This document shows, one piece after another, positions 44,326-52,587 of a DNA stretch of 64,000 nt; position 1 is the first letter of the stretch; each line of letters starts with the position of its first letter. The stretch comes from an uncultured Lachnospiraceae bacterium (GTDB lineage Bacteria > Bacillota > Clostridia > Lachnospirales > Lachnospiraceae): assembly GCA_910585965.1 (NCBI GenBank), contig CAJUHH010000004.1:62001-126000 (forward strand), read 5' to 3'. Under the pieces are notes generated by a model that saw only the letters and a list, made by a program, of their open reading frames with translations, did not search any database and was not told the DNA's origin. The translations under genes were made by a program, and so were the position numbers.

Positions 44326-44823
44326 ATGAATGTTCCAATGGAAGAGAAGAAGAATATTTTAACCTATGAGGGTCTCAAAAGATATGAGGATGAGCTTCAT
44401 GAGCTGAAGGTGGTAAAAAGGCAGGAAGTGGCACAGAAGATTAAAGAAGCCAGGGAGCAGGGCGATTTGTCAGAAAATGCGGAATATGACGCGGCGAAGG
44501 ACGAACAGCGCGATATCGAGGCAAGAATCGAGGAACTGGAGAAAATCCTGAAAAATGCGGAAGTAGTCGTAGAAGACGAAGTAGATCTGGATAAAATCAA
44601 TATCGGCTGCAAGGTAAAGATTTTAGATTTGGAATATAAGGAAGAATTGGAATATAAAATTGTTGGTTCGACGGAAGCGAACAGTTTAAAAGGGAAAATA
44701 TCCAATGAATCTCCGGTAGGGAAGGCTCTGATCGGGGCAAAAGTGGATGATGTGGTCAGCGTGGAAACGCAGGTCGGCGTATTGCAGTACAAGGTGCTGG
44801 AGATCCAGCGGTCCAGCAACTGA
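44326..44823 (+). CDS. greA: Transcription elongation factor GreA
   Basis: Rescues stalled RNA polymerase by stimulating transcript cleavage. A 165-residue protein. The N-terminal coiled coil has the acidic tip EAREQGDLSENAEYDAAKDE, the GreA signature. The C-terminal domain includes GKISNESPVGKALIGAKVDD and VSVETQVGVLQYKVLEI. The start is uncertain: GGAG lies only 1 nt before the ATG at 44326 and 13 nt before the in-frame ATG at 44338, which would give MEEKKN. lysS follows. Confidence 0.95.
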   Translation: MNVPMEEKKNILTYEGLKRYEDELHELKVVKRQEVAQKIKEAREQGDLSENAEYDAAKDEQRDIEARIEELEKILKNAEVVVEDEVDLDKINIGCKVKILDLEYKEELEYKIVGSTEANSLKGKISNESPVGKALIGAKVDDVVSVETQVGVLQYKVLEIQRSSN

Positions 44824-44911
44824 TTGGTACGATAGGGCGATTAGGCATATAATCAGAATATTATGGAAAGATTTCTGGGAAATAAGTCATAGGAGAAAAG
44901 GAGTGTCAGCG

Positions 44912-46399
44912 GTGGGAGAAGCACGGAATGCACAGGAACAGGATATTAACCAGTTGTTAAAGGTGAGAAGGGAGAAGCTTGCGGCTCTTCAGGAAAACGG
45001 CAAGGATCCTTTCCAGATCACCAAATACGATGTAACACATCATAGCCTTGACATTAAAAATGCTTTCGACAGCCTGGAGGGACAGGTCGTTTCCATAGCT
45101 GGGCGCGTGATGTCCAAGCGCGTGATGGGAAAAGCATCCTTCTGCAACGTACAGGATATCCAGGGGAATATCCAGTCATATGTAGCCAGGGACAGTATCG
45201 GGGAAGAGTCCTATGCTGACTTTAAGAAATATGACGTGGGAGATATCGTGGGCATCCGGGGCGAAGTTTTTAAGACCAAGACGGGGGAAATATCCATTCA
45301 TGCCGCAGAGGTGACGCTGCTCTCCAAAAGCCTTCAGATTCTTCCTGAAAAATACCATGGGCTTGTGAATACGGATATCCGTTACCGCCAGAGATATACG
45401 GATCTGATTATGAACGAGGAAGTGAAGGACACGTTCGTCAAAAGATCGAAGATTATCAGTTCCATTCGGAGATATCTGGACGGGCAGGGCTTCCTTGAGG
45501 TGGAGACACCCATGCTTGTTTCCAATGCAGGAGGAGCGGCGGCAAGGCCTTTTGAGACGCATTACAATGCGCTGGATGAAGATGTAAAACTGAGGATTTC
45601 CTTGGAACTGTATTTAAAGAGGCTGATCGTAGGGGGGATGGAAAGGGTTTATGAGATCGGGCGCGTATTCCGCAACGAGGGGCTGGATACGAGGCACAAC
45701 CCGGAATTTACTTTAATGGAGCTGTACCAGGCATACACAGATTATAACGGTATGATGGATCTGACGGAAAACATGTTCCGCCATGTGGCGCAGGAAGTAT
45801 GCGGCACGACGACCATCACTTATGGCGGAGTGGAGATTGACTTGGGAAGCCCGTTTAAAAGAGTGACAATGATTGACGCGGTAAAGGAATATGCGGGCGT
45901 GGATTTTGATCTGATAAAGGATACGGAAGAGGCAAAGAAAATAGCGGATGAAAAGGGCGTGCATTATGAAGCAAGACATAAGAAGGGGGATATCCTGAAT
46001 CTGTTCTTTGAAGAGTTTGTGGAAGAGCATTTGGTGCAGCCCACATTTGTTATGGATCATCCGGTGGAGATTTCTCCCCTTACGAAGAGAAAGCCGGACA
46101 AACCGGATTATGTGGAGCGGTTTGAGCTGTTTATCACATGCAGGGAGATGTGCAATGCATATTCCGAGCTGAATGACCCTATCGACCAGCGGGCGCGTTT
46201 TGCAGCGCAGGAGGAAGCGTTTGCTGCTGGCGATGAGGAAGCGAACCATACGGACGAGGACTTCTTGAATGCATTGGAAATCGGGATGCCGCCTACAGGG
46301 GGGATCGGATACGGTATTGACAGGCTGGTGATGCTGTTGACGGACTCTCCGGCGATTAGGGATGTTTTGTTGTTCCCGACAATGAAGAGCCTTAACTGA
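44912..46399 (+). CDS. lysS: Lysyl-tRNA synthetase, class II
   Basis: Charges tRNA-Lys. A 495-residue protein that starts at a GTG, with AAAGGAG placed 8 nt upstream. The N-terminal OB-fold binds the anticodon (QVVSIAGRVMSKRVMGKASF). Class II motifs follow: motif 1 around FLEVETPMLVSNAGGAAARP, motif 2 around VYEIGRVFRNEGLDTRHNPE, and motif 3 around PPTGGIGYGIDRLVMLLT. The mobile element begins 69 bp after the stop, so this is the left chromosomal neighbour of the integration site; the coding region is intact. Confidence 0.95.
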   Translation: MGEARNAQEQDINQLLKVRREKLAALQENGKDPFQITKYDVTHHSLDIKNAFDSLEGQVVSIAGRVMSKRVMGKASFCNVQDIQGNIQSYVARDSIGEESYADFKKYDVGDIVGIRGEVFKTKTGEISIHAAEVTLLSKSLQILPEKYHGLVNTDIRYRQRYTDLIMNEEVKDTFVKRSKIISSIRRYLDGQGFLEVETPMLVSNAGGAAARPFETHYNALDEDVKLRISLELYLKRLIVGGMERVYEIGRVFRNEGLDTRHNPEFTLMELYQAYTDYNGMMDLTENMFRHVAQEVCGTTTITYGGVEIDLGSPFKRVTMIDAVKEYAGVDFDLIKDTEEAKKIADEKGVHYEARHKKGDILNLFFEEFVEEHLVQPTFVMDHPVEISPLTKRKPDKPDYVERFELFITCREMCNAYSELNDPIDQRARFAAQEEAFAAGDEEANHTDEDFLNALEIGMPPTGGIGYGIDRLVMLLTDSPAIRDVLLFPTMKSLN

Positions 46400-46467
46400 T
46401 TTTAGAGCTGGGAAAGCCCGAAAATAAAGGAAAATTGGAGATTGTAAAGCTGTCAAATTGGTGGTTT

Positions 46468-46488
46468 TATCTCAAATTTATCTCAATT
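46468..46488. repeat. Left attachment repeat (attL candidate)
   Basis: 21-bp sequence starting TATCTCAAATTTATCTC, identical to 57853-57873. It lies 69 bp after the lysS stop and outside any tRNA. Confidence 0.8.
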
Positions 46489-46508
46489 CAATAGAGTTTT
46501 GAAAAATC

Positions 46509-46547
46509 AAAGCCCTTGCTACTGGTGGAAAGTAGAGAGGGCTTTTG
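46509..46547 (-). terminator. Terminator at the left end of the element
   Basis: AAAGCCCT and AGGGCTTTT enclose a partly paired TGCTAC/GTAG interior. The T run suits rightward reading; the mirrored A side would also end the leftward repressor transcript. Confidence 0.65.
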
Positions 46548-46583
46548 TGATGTGTTTAATTTTTATTTGGTATTAAGAGATTT

Positions 46584-47234
46584 TTATTGCTTTGATTTGG
46601 GTTTTAATGCTTTAATGCGATTTTCCAATCCCATTAGTATTAAATTGTCAAATGTGTCCGATTTTTCTTCTAAGTGTATAACAGCTTCTGTGGAAATATA
46701 TTTCTTTGCGGATATTGTACCAGATTCAGTATAATACCACAAATCATTTCTCAACCCTTTACTGTGCAAATAAATAGTGAGCCAGTGGAGAACACTATTA
46801 TTTTTATGATTTAATTGTTCAATAAGAGTATTGATAACGTCTAAGTCATAATTAGCATCTCCATAAACAGCGGTTTCAGCATAAAGTTGTCTAAGCTCTA
46901 ATATTGCGGTTTCAGACAGTCCAGTTTGATTATGTACGAATTGTAAATCATGCTTTTTGCAATCTATGTTACCTAAAAGATAATCAACATCACATTCAAG
47001 GATTTTGCATAAATTATCAACTATGTCAAGTTTGGGGCTTCCTTTATAATTTCCGTTTTCATAATGCTTTATAGTTCCCAAAATACCTGTTGAGTTTTTA
47101 ATGTTTTCTTCTTTCCGATTTTTTCGAGATGAAGGAAAACGTTGATTGTATTCTTTAGCAAGAGCATATTGTGTTTTGTATCCACATTCAATTCTTCTAG
47201 TTTTCAAATTTTCAGAGAATAAAATCTTATTCAT
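46584..47234 (-). CDS. XRE-family repressor of the mobile element
   Basis: A 216-residue CI-like regulator. Residues 1-80 form a helix-turn-helix of the XRE type (RRIECGYKTQYALAKEYNQR, TIKHYENGNYKGSPKLDIVD, LCKILECDVDYLLGN). The C-terminal 130 residues are helical and lack a visible LexA-type peptidase motif. A GGAGG site precedes the ATG. It is divergent from the excisionase-like gene, the layout of a lysogeny switch. A TATTTTAAAATA palindrome (47248-47259) upstream of its start is a possible operator. Confidence 0.88.
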   Translation of the reverse strand: MNKILFSENLKTRRIECGYKTQYALAKEYNQRFPSSRKNRKEENIKNSTGILGTIKHYENGNYKGSPKLDIVDNLCKILECDVDYLLGNIDCKKHDLQFVHNQTGLSETAILELRQLYAETAVYGDANYDLDVINTLIEQLNHKNNSVLHWLTIYLHSKGLRNDLWYYTESGTISAKKYISTEAVIHLEEKSDTFDNLILMGLENRIKALKPKSKQ

Positions 47235-47247
47235 AGTGCCTCCAAAA

Positions 47248-47259
47248 TATTTTAAAATA
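47248..47259. promoter_or_regulatory. Palindrome in the repressor/excisionase intergenic region
   Basis: TATTTTAAAATA, a perfect 12-bp palindrome 14 bp upstream of the repressor start, in the divergent promoter region of the element. Confidence 0.35.
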
Positions 47260-47354
47260 GATAAGTAAAAGATATATTTTTATTCAAATATCAATGATAC
47301 CATATTAACATAAAGAAACAAGATAATCAATAGGACGCAGAAAGGAAAAAGACT

Positions 47355-47567
47355 ATGGAAGCATTAAAAGTAAAAGAAATGATGAAAAGAGAAGTACCAC
47401 AGGTGAAAACTATTAAGATTGAGCCTGCTTGTATGCGGTACGGAGTGGGTAAGAACACAATGCGGAAAATTGCCGAAGATGCCGGGGCGGTTGTTCGTAT
47501 TGGGAAAAGTTATCTTATCAATGTTTCTAAAGTTGATAAGTACATGGATGCTTTATCAGGTGAGTAA
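47355..47567 (+). CDS. Excisionase-like / DUF6462-like DNA-binding protein
   Basis: A 70-residue protein with a winged-helix fold of the MerR/excisionase kind: IEPACMRYGVGKNTMRKIAE, then AGAVVRIGKSYLINVSKVD. Such proteins are common next to the repressor in Lachnospiraceae integrative elements and either direct excision or control early genes. An AAAGGAAA site precedes the ATG. It is divergent from the repressor. Confidence 0.75.
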   Translation: MEALKVKEMMKREVPQVKTIKIEPACMRYGVGKNTMRKIAEDAGAVVRIGKSYLINVSKVDKYMDALSGE

Positions 47568-47593
47568 TGAAATCAAATGTAACAAAGAAAATA

Positions 47594-47644
47594 CCCTCCA
47601 AAGCGGTGCAACGCTAAAGAGGGCAGAGCATAGCCGGAGCTATG
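47594..47644 (+). promoter_or_regulatory. Two-hairpin leader before the winged-helix gene
   Basis: First hairpin 47594-47623: CCCTC and GAGGG enclose AGCG and CGCT. Second hairpin: CATAGC-CGGA-GCTATG, ending near 47644. There is no T run; it may be a processing or translation control site. Confidence 0.45.
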
Positions 47645-47692
47645 TACATCACAATGGAATTATATCATGATTCCGGCAGAGAGGACAAGAGT

Positions 47693-47989
47693 ATGGTTTA
47701 TGAAGTTTTGAAAGTCGGTGAGAGAAATGCGTTATCACCAGATTATTTAAGAGTAACTTTAGGGCTGACAAGTAATAGAGCAGTTCAGAAGCAGATAGAG
47801 CATGAACGCAAACAGGGTAAAGTGATTTTAAGTAGCACACAGCCACCGGGCGGTTATTTCTTGCCTGAAACAAAGCAGGAAATCAGACGGTTTATAAGGA
47901 CGCTGGAGAACAGAGGAAGTAAAACATTAGATGCCTTAAATAGTGCAAGAGCATTATTGGACACTTTTGACGAGGTGGAAGATGCTTAA
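47693..47989 (+). CDS. Small winged-helix-like protein of the mobile element
   Basis: A 98-residue protein with a helix-turn-helix-like centre (ALSPDYLRVTLGLTSNRAVQ, KQIEHERKQGKVILSSTQPP, GGYFLPETKQEIRRFI). The pattern helix-helix-beta wing suggests DNA binding, perhaps replication control, since the primase-helicase follows 37 bp downstream. The ATG at 47693 follows AGAGGAC; an upstream in-frame start at 47642 lies in the hairpin leader and is less likely. Confidence 0.65.
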   Translation: MVYEVLKVGERNALSPDYLRVTLGLTSNRAVQKQIEHERKQGKVILSSTQPPGGYFLPETKQEIRRFIRTLENRGSKTLDALNSARALLDTFDEVEDA

Positions 47990-48026
47990 TGAAAGTATAA
48001 AATTGACATAACGGGGGGGCGAAGCA

Positions 48027-50225
48027 GTGACCTATGATGAAATATTAAGCCATTTACAAGTAAAAAAGCGTTATCAGGACAAAGCACAGTGCCAGTGTCC
48101 GGCGCATGATGATAGGCAGGCTTCCCTTACTGTCACAAATGGGCGTGATTCCGTCCTTATACACTGTCATGCAGGATGCGACATTGATAATGTGCTATCG
48201 GCAGCAGGATTGAAAAAGTCAGATTTATTCTATCAGGAAAAGCGGACTGGCAGCAGTTGGCAAGCCTATATTGAGAGCCGGGAGAAAAAGCGGATTGAAG
48301 CGGTTTATAACTACGTTTCCAGTAACGGCGGCTATCTTTTTACCAAAGTGCGGATGCAAGGAAAGAAAATGATATATGGCACGTTGGCAAATGAGCGGTT
48401 CACTTACGGATTGGGAGGGCGCACACGGAGAGGGTTATGCGCTGTCTATGCGCCTGACGGCGTACAAGCCATAAATAAGGCAGTTTCAGAGGGCAAGCCT
48501 ATATTTATCCCGGAGGGCGAAAAAGACGCTGATACACTGTCAAAACAAGGCTATACGGCGTTTTCCTATGGGGGCGTAAATGATTGGTCGGCAGATATGG
48601 CGCAGCTTTGCAAAGGGGCGGTTGTCTATGTACTAGCTGACAATGACGAACCGGGGCGGCGTGTGGCAAACACTATTCAGAGTGATCTGCAGGGCATAGC
48701 GGAAAGCGCAAAGGTAATAGTTCCAGTGCCGGACATTCCCAAAGCCGATATATCAGATTACTTTGCGGCCGGACACAGCAAGGCAGAGTTTGAGAGCCTT
48801 TTGCAGCAGGACAGAGCCGTTACAGAAAAAAGGGCAGAGGGAAACACGCCAGACTTGTCGCAGTTTCATCTTGTGAATAATAAAGGCGTTCCGACAGGCG
48901 TATTTGATGAAGCTATCTTTAAATACATAAAAGGGCAGCAGGATTTATTTGTGTGCGGCGGTACGGTCTATATTTATGACGGCGGCTATTTTAAGGCAGA
49001 CATAAGCGGCGCAAGGCTGAAAACAATGATTAGCAAGCTGATATATCCGCAGTTCATTAAAAGTACCACACTGAAAAGGATATATGACCGTTTCCTTTGT
49101 GATATATCCCTGGAAGTATCTTTCGAGGAATTGAACCACTATCCGGCACACTGGATATGTTTTGAAAATGGGATGTACGATTGCAAAGAAAAACGCCTGC
49201 TGCCACACAGCCCAAAATATAAAGCCATCAATCAGATACCACATGAGTACAAGCCGGATGAGGTATATCAGGGAAAGCGCACAGAGGAATTTTTAAGTTT
49301 TATCTGCCCGGAGCCGGACAACCGGGAAATGGCTTTACAGTTCGCAGGATATACTCATACAAAGGATGTGGGGCAGCAGAAATTTCTTGTCCTGCTTGGA
49401 GAGGGCGGCAGCGGAAAAAGCACATTTATAAGGCTGATAGAAGCATCCGTTGGGAGCCGGAATCTGTCAAATATCGGGCTGAATGAATTACAACAGCGGT
49501 TCGCCAGTTTTGGGCTTATGGGTAAGCTGATGAACAGTTGCGCCGATTTGGAAATATCCGCACTGGAGGACACAGCAGTTATTAAAAAGGTATTGGGGGA
49601 GGACACATTGCGAGCGGAGCAAAAGGGGCGTGATGCAATTTCTTTCAAGTCTTATGCAAAGCTGATTTTCTCCACAAATGAATTGCCGCTTGTGAAGAAT
49701 GAAAAGACCAATGGATTTTATAGGCGGCTTTTGGTTCTTACCATGAACAGAGTGCCGGACAATAAAAACCCTAATTTGATGGATGAACTTATGCAGGAGA
49801 TTGATTATTTCACTCAATTATGTGTCCGGGCGGTAGAACGGATGTATGAGCATGAAATTATTGTAACTTCTGCTGATTCGGAAAAGGCCGTGGCGCAGTT
49901 GCGGTGTGACAGTGATACAGTGCAGGCGTTCTTGATGGAGGAATGTTCGCCGGATGATGGCAGCAGGATTGAACGGACAAAGCTTTTTGATAGGTATGCA
50001 AAGTATTGTGAAAGCGCTGAACGGCAGAGCCTGACAAGAAATAATTTTTACAAGAGTTTGCGGCTAAAGGGATATAAGGAACTAAAGACGAATGGTATTT
50101 ATATTTTCAAGGGCATTTCTGAAAAAAAAGAGGGTGCAGAGCTGCCCCAACAGCCCCTAAAAACTACCCCGGACGGATTTATTGAAATCCCGGAGGGCTA
50201 TCAGGAGGAATTGCCTTTTGACTGA
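48027..50225 (+). CDS. Primase-helicase of the phage/plasmid P4 type
   Basis: A 732-residue replication protein starting at GTG. The N-terminal zinc-binding primase part has CQCPAHDDRQASLTV and LIHCHAGCDID. A TOPRIM domain follows, with EGEKDADTLSKQGYTAFSYG and VLADNDEPGRR. The C-terminal half is a D5-type superfamily 3 helicase: Walker A in LLGEGGSGKSTFIRL (near residue 455), Walker B-like MNSCADLEIS and the sensor LIFSTNELPLVKNEKTNGF. Such fusions start replication of satellites and integrative elements. The following intergenic region has origin-like features. Confidence 0.92.
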   Translation: MTYDEILSHLQVKKRYQDKAQCQCPAHDDRQASLTVTNGRDSVLIHCHAGCDIDNVLSAAGLKKSDLFYQEKRTGSSWQAYIESREKKRIEAVYNYVSSNGGYLFTKVRMQGKKMIYGTLANERFTYGLGGRTRRGLCAVYAPDGVQAINKAVSEGKPIFIPEGEKDADTLSKQGYTAFSYGGVNDWSADMAQLCKGAVVYVLADNDEPGRRVANTIQSDLQGIAESAKVIVPVPDIPKADISDYFAAGHSKAEFESLLQQDRAVTEKRAEGNTPDLSQFHLVNNKGVPTGVFDEAIFKYIKGQQDLFVCGGTVYIYDGGYFKADISGARLKTMISKLIYPQFIKSTTLKRIYDRFLCDISLEVSFEELNHYPAHWICFENGMYDCKEKRLLPHSPKYKAINQIPHEYKPDEVYQGKRTEEFLSFICPEPDNREMALQFAGYTHTKDVGQQKFLVLLGEGGSGKSTFIRLIEASVGSRNLSNIGLNELQQRFASFGLMGKLMNSCADLEISALEDTAVIKKVLGEDTLRAEQKGRDAISFKSYAKLIFSTNELPLVKNEKTNGFYRRLLVLTMNRVPDNKNPNLMDELMQEIDYFTQLCVRAVERMYEHEIIVTSADSEKAVAQLRCDSDTVQAFLMEECSPDDGSRIERTKLFDRYAKYCESAERQSLTRNNFYKSLRLKGYKELKTNGIYIFKGISEKKEGAELPQQPLKTTPDGFIEIPEGYQEELPFD

Positions 50226-50497
50226 TAGGGGTATTTTTAGGGCAAAAGGGCAAGTGTGGGGCAGTTGGATTTTGTGGAATTGCCCCACGGAAAGCCTTGT
50301 ATTTACTGTATTTAGGGTAAAAGGGTAATTTTTTAAGAGAAATATATAAAAGATTTAAAAATGTATGTGATACGGGTATTTTATGTATATAAAAGAAAAC
50401 AGCGAAAAAAATCTGCCCTTTTGCCCTTTTTGGATTTGGTAACGGATTTTAATAAAAATATCAGTGGCACTTTTGATGTGCCGGAAAGGGTGTTGCC
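50226..50497. other. Candidate replication origin region of the mobile element
   Basis: A 272-bp AT-rich gap after the primase-helicase gene. It contains the iteron-like AGGGCAAAAGGGCAA (50239-50253), its variant AGGGTAAAAGGGTAA (50314-50328) and an inverted copy, CTGCCCTTTTGCCCT (50413-50427). A hairpin GTGGGGCA/TGCCCCAC spans 50256-50288. The about 85 bp between the second and third repeats are almost pure A+T. Repeats next to a cognate primase-helicase and an AT-rich stretch are what an origin needs; no function is shown. Confidence 0.5.
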
Positions 50498-51019
50498 ATG
50501 AAAGAGTGCGTAAAAGAAGTATGGATAAAATTTGGCAGTCAATCGGAGTATTCCAAGAATGAGGAAAAATTGTTTGCACTTTTGGATGAAAAGCCGGGAG
50601 ATTCCATTGTAAAAGTGTATGATGCGAGTACCAAAGGCTGCAAGGAATTGAGAAGCCGCAGTTTTGATGAAACGCATATTTCCATTCTGACGGATGCTTT
50701 TGGAAAGGACAATGTAAAGTTTCAGGAAAGAAAAGTGAAGGCAGAACGGAATAGACAATGCACAAAGCCAATTATCCGGCAGATTATACCATGTAACCAT
50801 GATATGTATGCAGTGGTAAAGGATTCGGACGGCGGCGAGTACAAATATAAAGTGCTGTTATATGCGTTGTGTAATGATGGGGAAGTGTACCCTTTATTCT
50901 ATGATGATTGGTACGGTGTTTGTCTTTCTGCTGATGCGCTTTTCTGTGCGGATAGATACGAATTAGAGGGCGGCGAGATTTATTCGCCGGAGGGGGGAAA
51001 GCCGGATGAACAGAGATAA
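50498..51019 (+). CDS. Hypothetical protein of the mobile element
   Basis: A 173-residue soluble protein with no domain recognised. The N-terminal half (VWIKFGSQSEYSKNEEKLFA, LLDEKPGDSIVKVYD) resembles an OB-fold or single-strand-binding-like strand pattern, but this is weak. The C-terminal half is beta-rich (DMYAVVKDSDGGEYKYKVLL, YALCNDGEVYPLFYDD). Its position after the origin candidate suggests an accessory replication role. It overlaps the next gene by 14 bp. Confidence 0.6.
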   Translation: MKECVKEVWIKFGSQSEYSKNEEKLFALLDEKPGDSIVKVYDASTKGCKELRSRSFDETHISILTDAFGKDNVKFQERKVKAERNRQCTKPIIRQIIPCNHDMYAVVKDSDGGEYKYKVLLYALCNDGEVYPLFYDDWYGVCLSADALFCADRYELEGGEIYSPEGGKPDEQR

Positions 51020-51260
51020 AGCTATCAGTTTAGCGGATGCGCCGGGGCTGCCTGCTGCCAGTATGGCATTTTATGACCGATACCGGGAGCGGATCACTGG
51101 CATTGAAAGTGTGCAGCAGAGGAACAATATTCTTTCTGAAATGCAGCAGGATTTTGAAACGGAGGTAAGGCAGGAGCCGCAGAACCGGGATAAGCTGTCG
51201 GAGGTTTATCAGTTGCTAAAGCGGAAATGTTGGGAGGTTGGCTTATTTGGTAACGGATGA
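51006..51260 (+). CDS. Small hypothetical protein of the mobile element
   Basis: An 84-residue helical protein (MNRDKAISLADAPGLPAASM, then ERITGIESVQQRNNILSEMQ). No function recognised. It overlaps the preceding gene, where GGAGGGG serves as ribosome site, and the next one, so the three are probably translated together. Confidence 0.55.
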   Translation: MNRDKAISLADAPGLPAASMAFYDRYRERITGIESVQQRNNILSEMQQDFETEVRQEPQNRDKLSEVYQLLKRKCWEVGLFGNG

Positions 51261-51492
51261 AGAATTAAAAACCGTTTGGGGAATGTTTACGGACGCATGG
51301 AAATTTTACAAGAGATATGCAGGCATACAGCAATCAGAAGATGAGAGATGGCAGCAGTTGGTTGATGAATACGGGCAGATAGCAAAGAAGTATGATAATG
51401 CGAAACTGGCGATTGCCTTATTACTGGCGGCTATTGATGAACTGGAAAGGAAAAGCAAGGAGATTCAGAAAATGCCGCAAAATGCCACCTAA
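51247..51492 (+). CDS. Small hypothetical protein of the mobile element, TTG start
   Basis: An 81-residue mostly helical protein (TDEELKTVWGMFTDAWKFYK, then AKLAIALLLAAIDELERKSK). The start is best read as TTG at 51247, 9 nt after GGGAGG, inside the 3' end of the preceding gene. A TTG at 51238 is adjacent to that site and less likely. Function unknown. Confidence 0.5.
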   Translation: MVTDEELKTVWGMFTDAWKFYKRYAGIQQSEDERWQQLVDEYGQIAKKYDNAKLAIALLLAAIDELERKSKEIQKMPQNAT

Positions 51493-51508
51493 AAAAAGAG
51501 CCTGCCTA

Positions 51509-51553
51509 AGCAAGCCCCCGAACCTGATTAAATTATAAAAGGAGTGGCTTGCT
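51509..51553 (+). promoter_or_regulatory. Stem-loop that presents the ribosome site of the next gene
   Basis: AGCAAGCC (51509-51516) pairs perfectly with GGCTTGCT (51546-51553), which ends directly at the ATG at 51554. The 29-nt loop holds the AAAAGGAG ribosome site. The 3' side of the stem occupies the spacer up to the start codon, so pairing should reduce translation. Confidence 0.45.
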
Positions 51554-51889
51554 ATGTCAAAGGGTAAACGCAAGAATGGTACAAACACAATGCAACGCCG
51601 GAGTTATGCGGAGTACGGCATTGGGCGGCAGCGGCTTGAAGAATTACAAAGCGGATGCAGAACCGGGATATATCCCCCTGAAATCCTGAAAGCGGCCTGC
51701 AGAGGGCTTGAAGCTATTTCGCCGTGGATTCTGTTATCTGTCAGACAGGGCAAGTCTTTTGACACCCTGGCGGTGCGGTGGGAACTGGGGGAGATAGAAA
51801 AGCCGCCATTTTGCAGGACTGATTTTTATTCTTGCAGGCGGCGGTTTTTCGCTAATCTGGATAAGGAACTGAAAGAAAGGGGCGCATAG
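51554..51889 (+). CDS. Small hypothetical protein of the mobile element
   Basis: A 111-residue basic protein (MSKGKRKNGTNTMQRRSYAE at the start, then GIGRQRLEELQSGCRTGIYP and RTDFYSCRRRFFANLDKELK). Similar small basic proteins occur in phage and integrative-element replication regions, but I cannot name a function. The ATG lies at the foot of a stem-loop. The ERCC4 nuclease gene starts 2 bp after its stop, so the two are coupled. Confidence 0.6.
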   Translation: MSKGKRKNGTNTMQRRSYAEYGIGRQRLEELQSGCRTGIYPPEILKAACRGLEAISPWILLSVRQGKSFDTLAVRWELGEIEKPPFCRTDFYSCRRRFFANLDKELKERGA

Positions 51890-51890
51890 C

Positions 51891-52418
51891 GTGAAGCAAT
51901 ATAAATTTTCCGTGGAGGAAATAAAGAAGCTGACAAAGAGTATGGTTATTTTAGTTGACAGCCGGGAAAAGAAAAATACTCACATACTGGACTATTTCAG
52001 GAAACAGAAGATTGCCTATCAGGTGGAAAAACTGGAATACGGCGATTATTCGTTTATGATTCCGGCAGCGGCAGCAGGCGAGGACATATTTTTTCACCGG
52101 GATTGCGTGGTGGAGCGCAAGGCATCCTTGGAGGAATTGTCCGGCAACCTGACCGGGGAGCGTGAACGGTTTGAAAAAGAGTTCCTGAAAGCCGGGAATG
52201 ACGGGTGCAAGGTGTATCTGATGATTGAAGCCCCCGGCGGCTACTCTGACATTATCGGGCATAAATACCGCACAGAGTTCATGCCTGCTGCTTATATGGC
52301 ATCTTTAAAGACGTTTGAACACAGATTTGACGCAAACATACAATTCATTTCCCCGGAATATGCCGGCTATTACATAGTTTCCACTTTCCAGTATTACGCA
52401 AGGGAGATTTTAAAATAG
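51891..52418 (+). CDS. ERCC4-domain nuclease
   Basis: A 175-residue single-domain ERCC4/XPF-type nuclease starting at GTG. The catalytic pattern is visible: MVILVDSREKKNTHILDYFR (first Asp), YGDYSF, and the VVERKASLEELSGNL strand with the ERKxxxEL core. Residues near EKEFLKAGNDGCKVYLMIEA complete the fold. Such enzymes cut branched DNA. In mobile elements they may resolve replication or recombination intermediates. It is coupled to the upstream small gene. Confidence 0.85.
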   Translation: MKQYKFSVEEIKKLTKSMVILVDSREKKNTHILDYFRKQKIAYQVEKLEYGDYSFMIPAAAAGEDIFFHRDCVVERKASLEELSGNLTGERERFEKEFLKAGNDGCKVYLMIEAPGGYSDIIGHKYRTEFMPAAYMASLKTFEHRFDANIQFISPEYAGYYIVSTFQYYAREILK

Positions 52419-52587
52419 CCAGTGGCAGCAGGCGCACATGAAAAGAGGATGCATCTATTCAGCGGCAGGGGTACCCCATAATTTGGGGGAGGGGTGCCGA
52501 GAATTTCCGGCAGGGTGTTTGTGATTACTGGCAGGGGATATGTGGTTATTGTGTAACGTGGCGCAGTAACTACGGAAAGGAAATATT

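Noticed and set aside
46468..46488. Integration into a tRNA gene or the lysS 3' end
   Set aside because: The repeat lies 69 bp after the lysS stop, and no tRNA-like fold is seen around either repeat.
46516..46734. Plus-strand open frame opposite the repressor 3' end
   Set aside because: It is antisense to a clear XRE repressor and has no ribosome site or domain.
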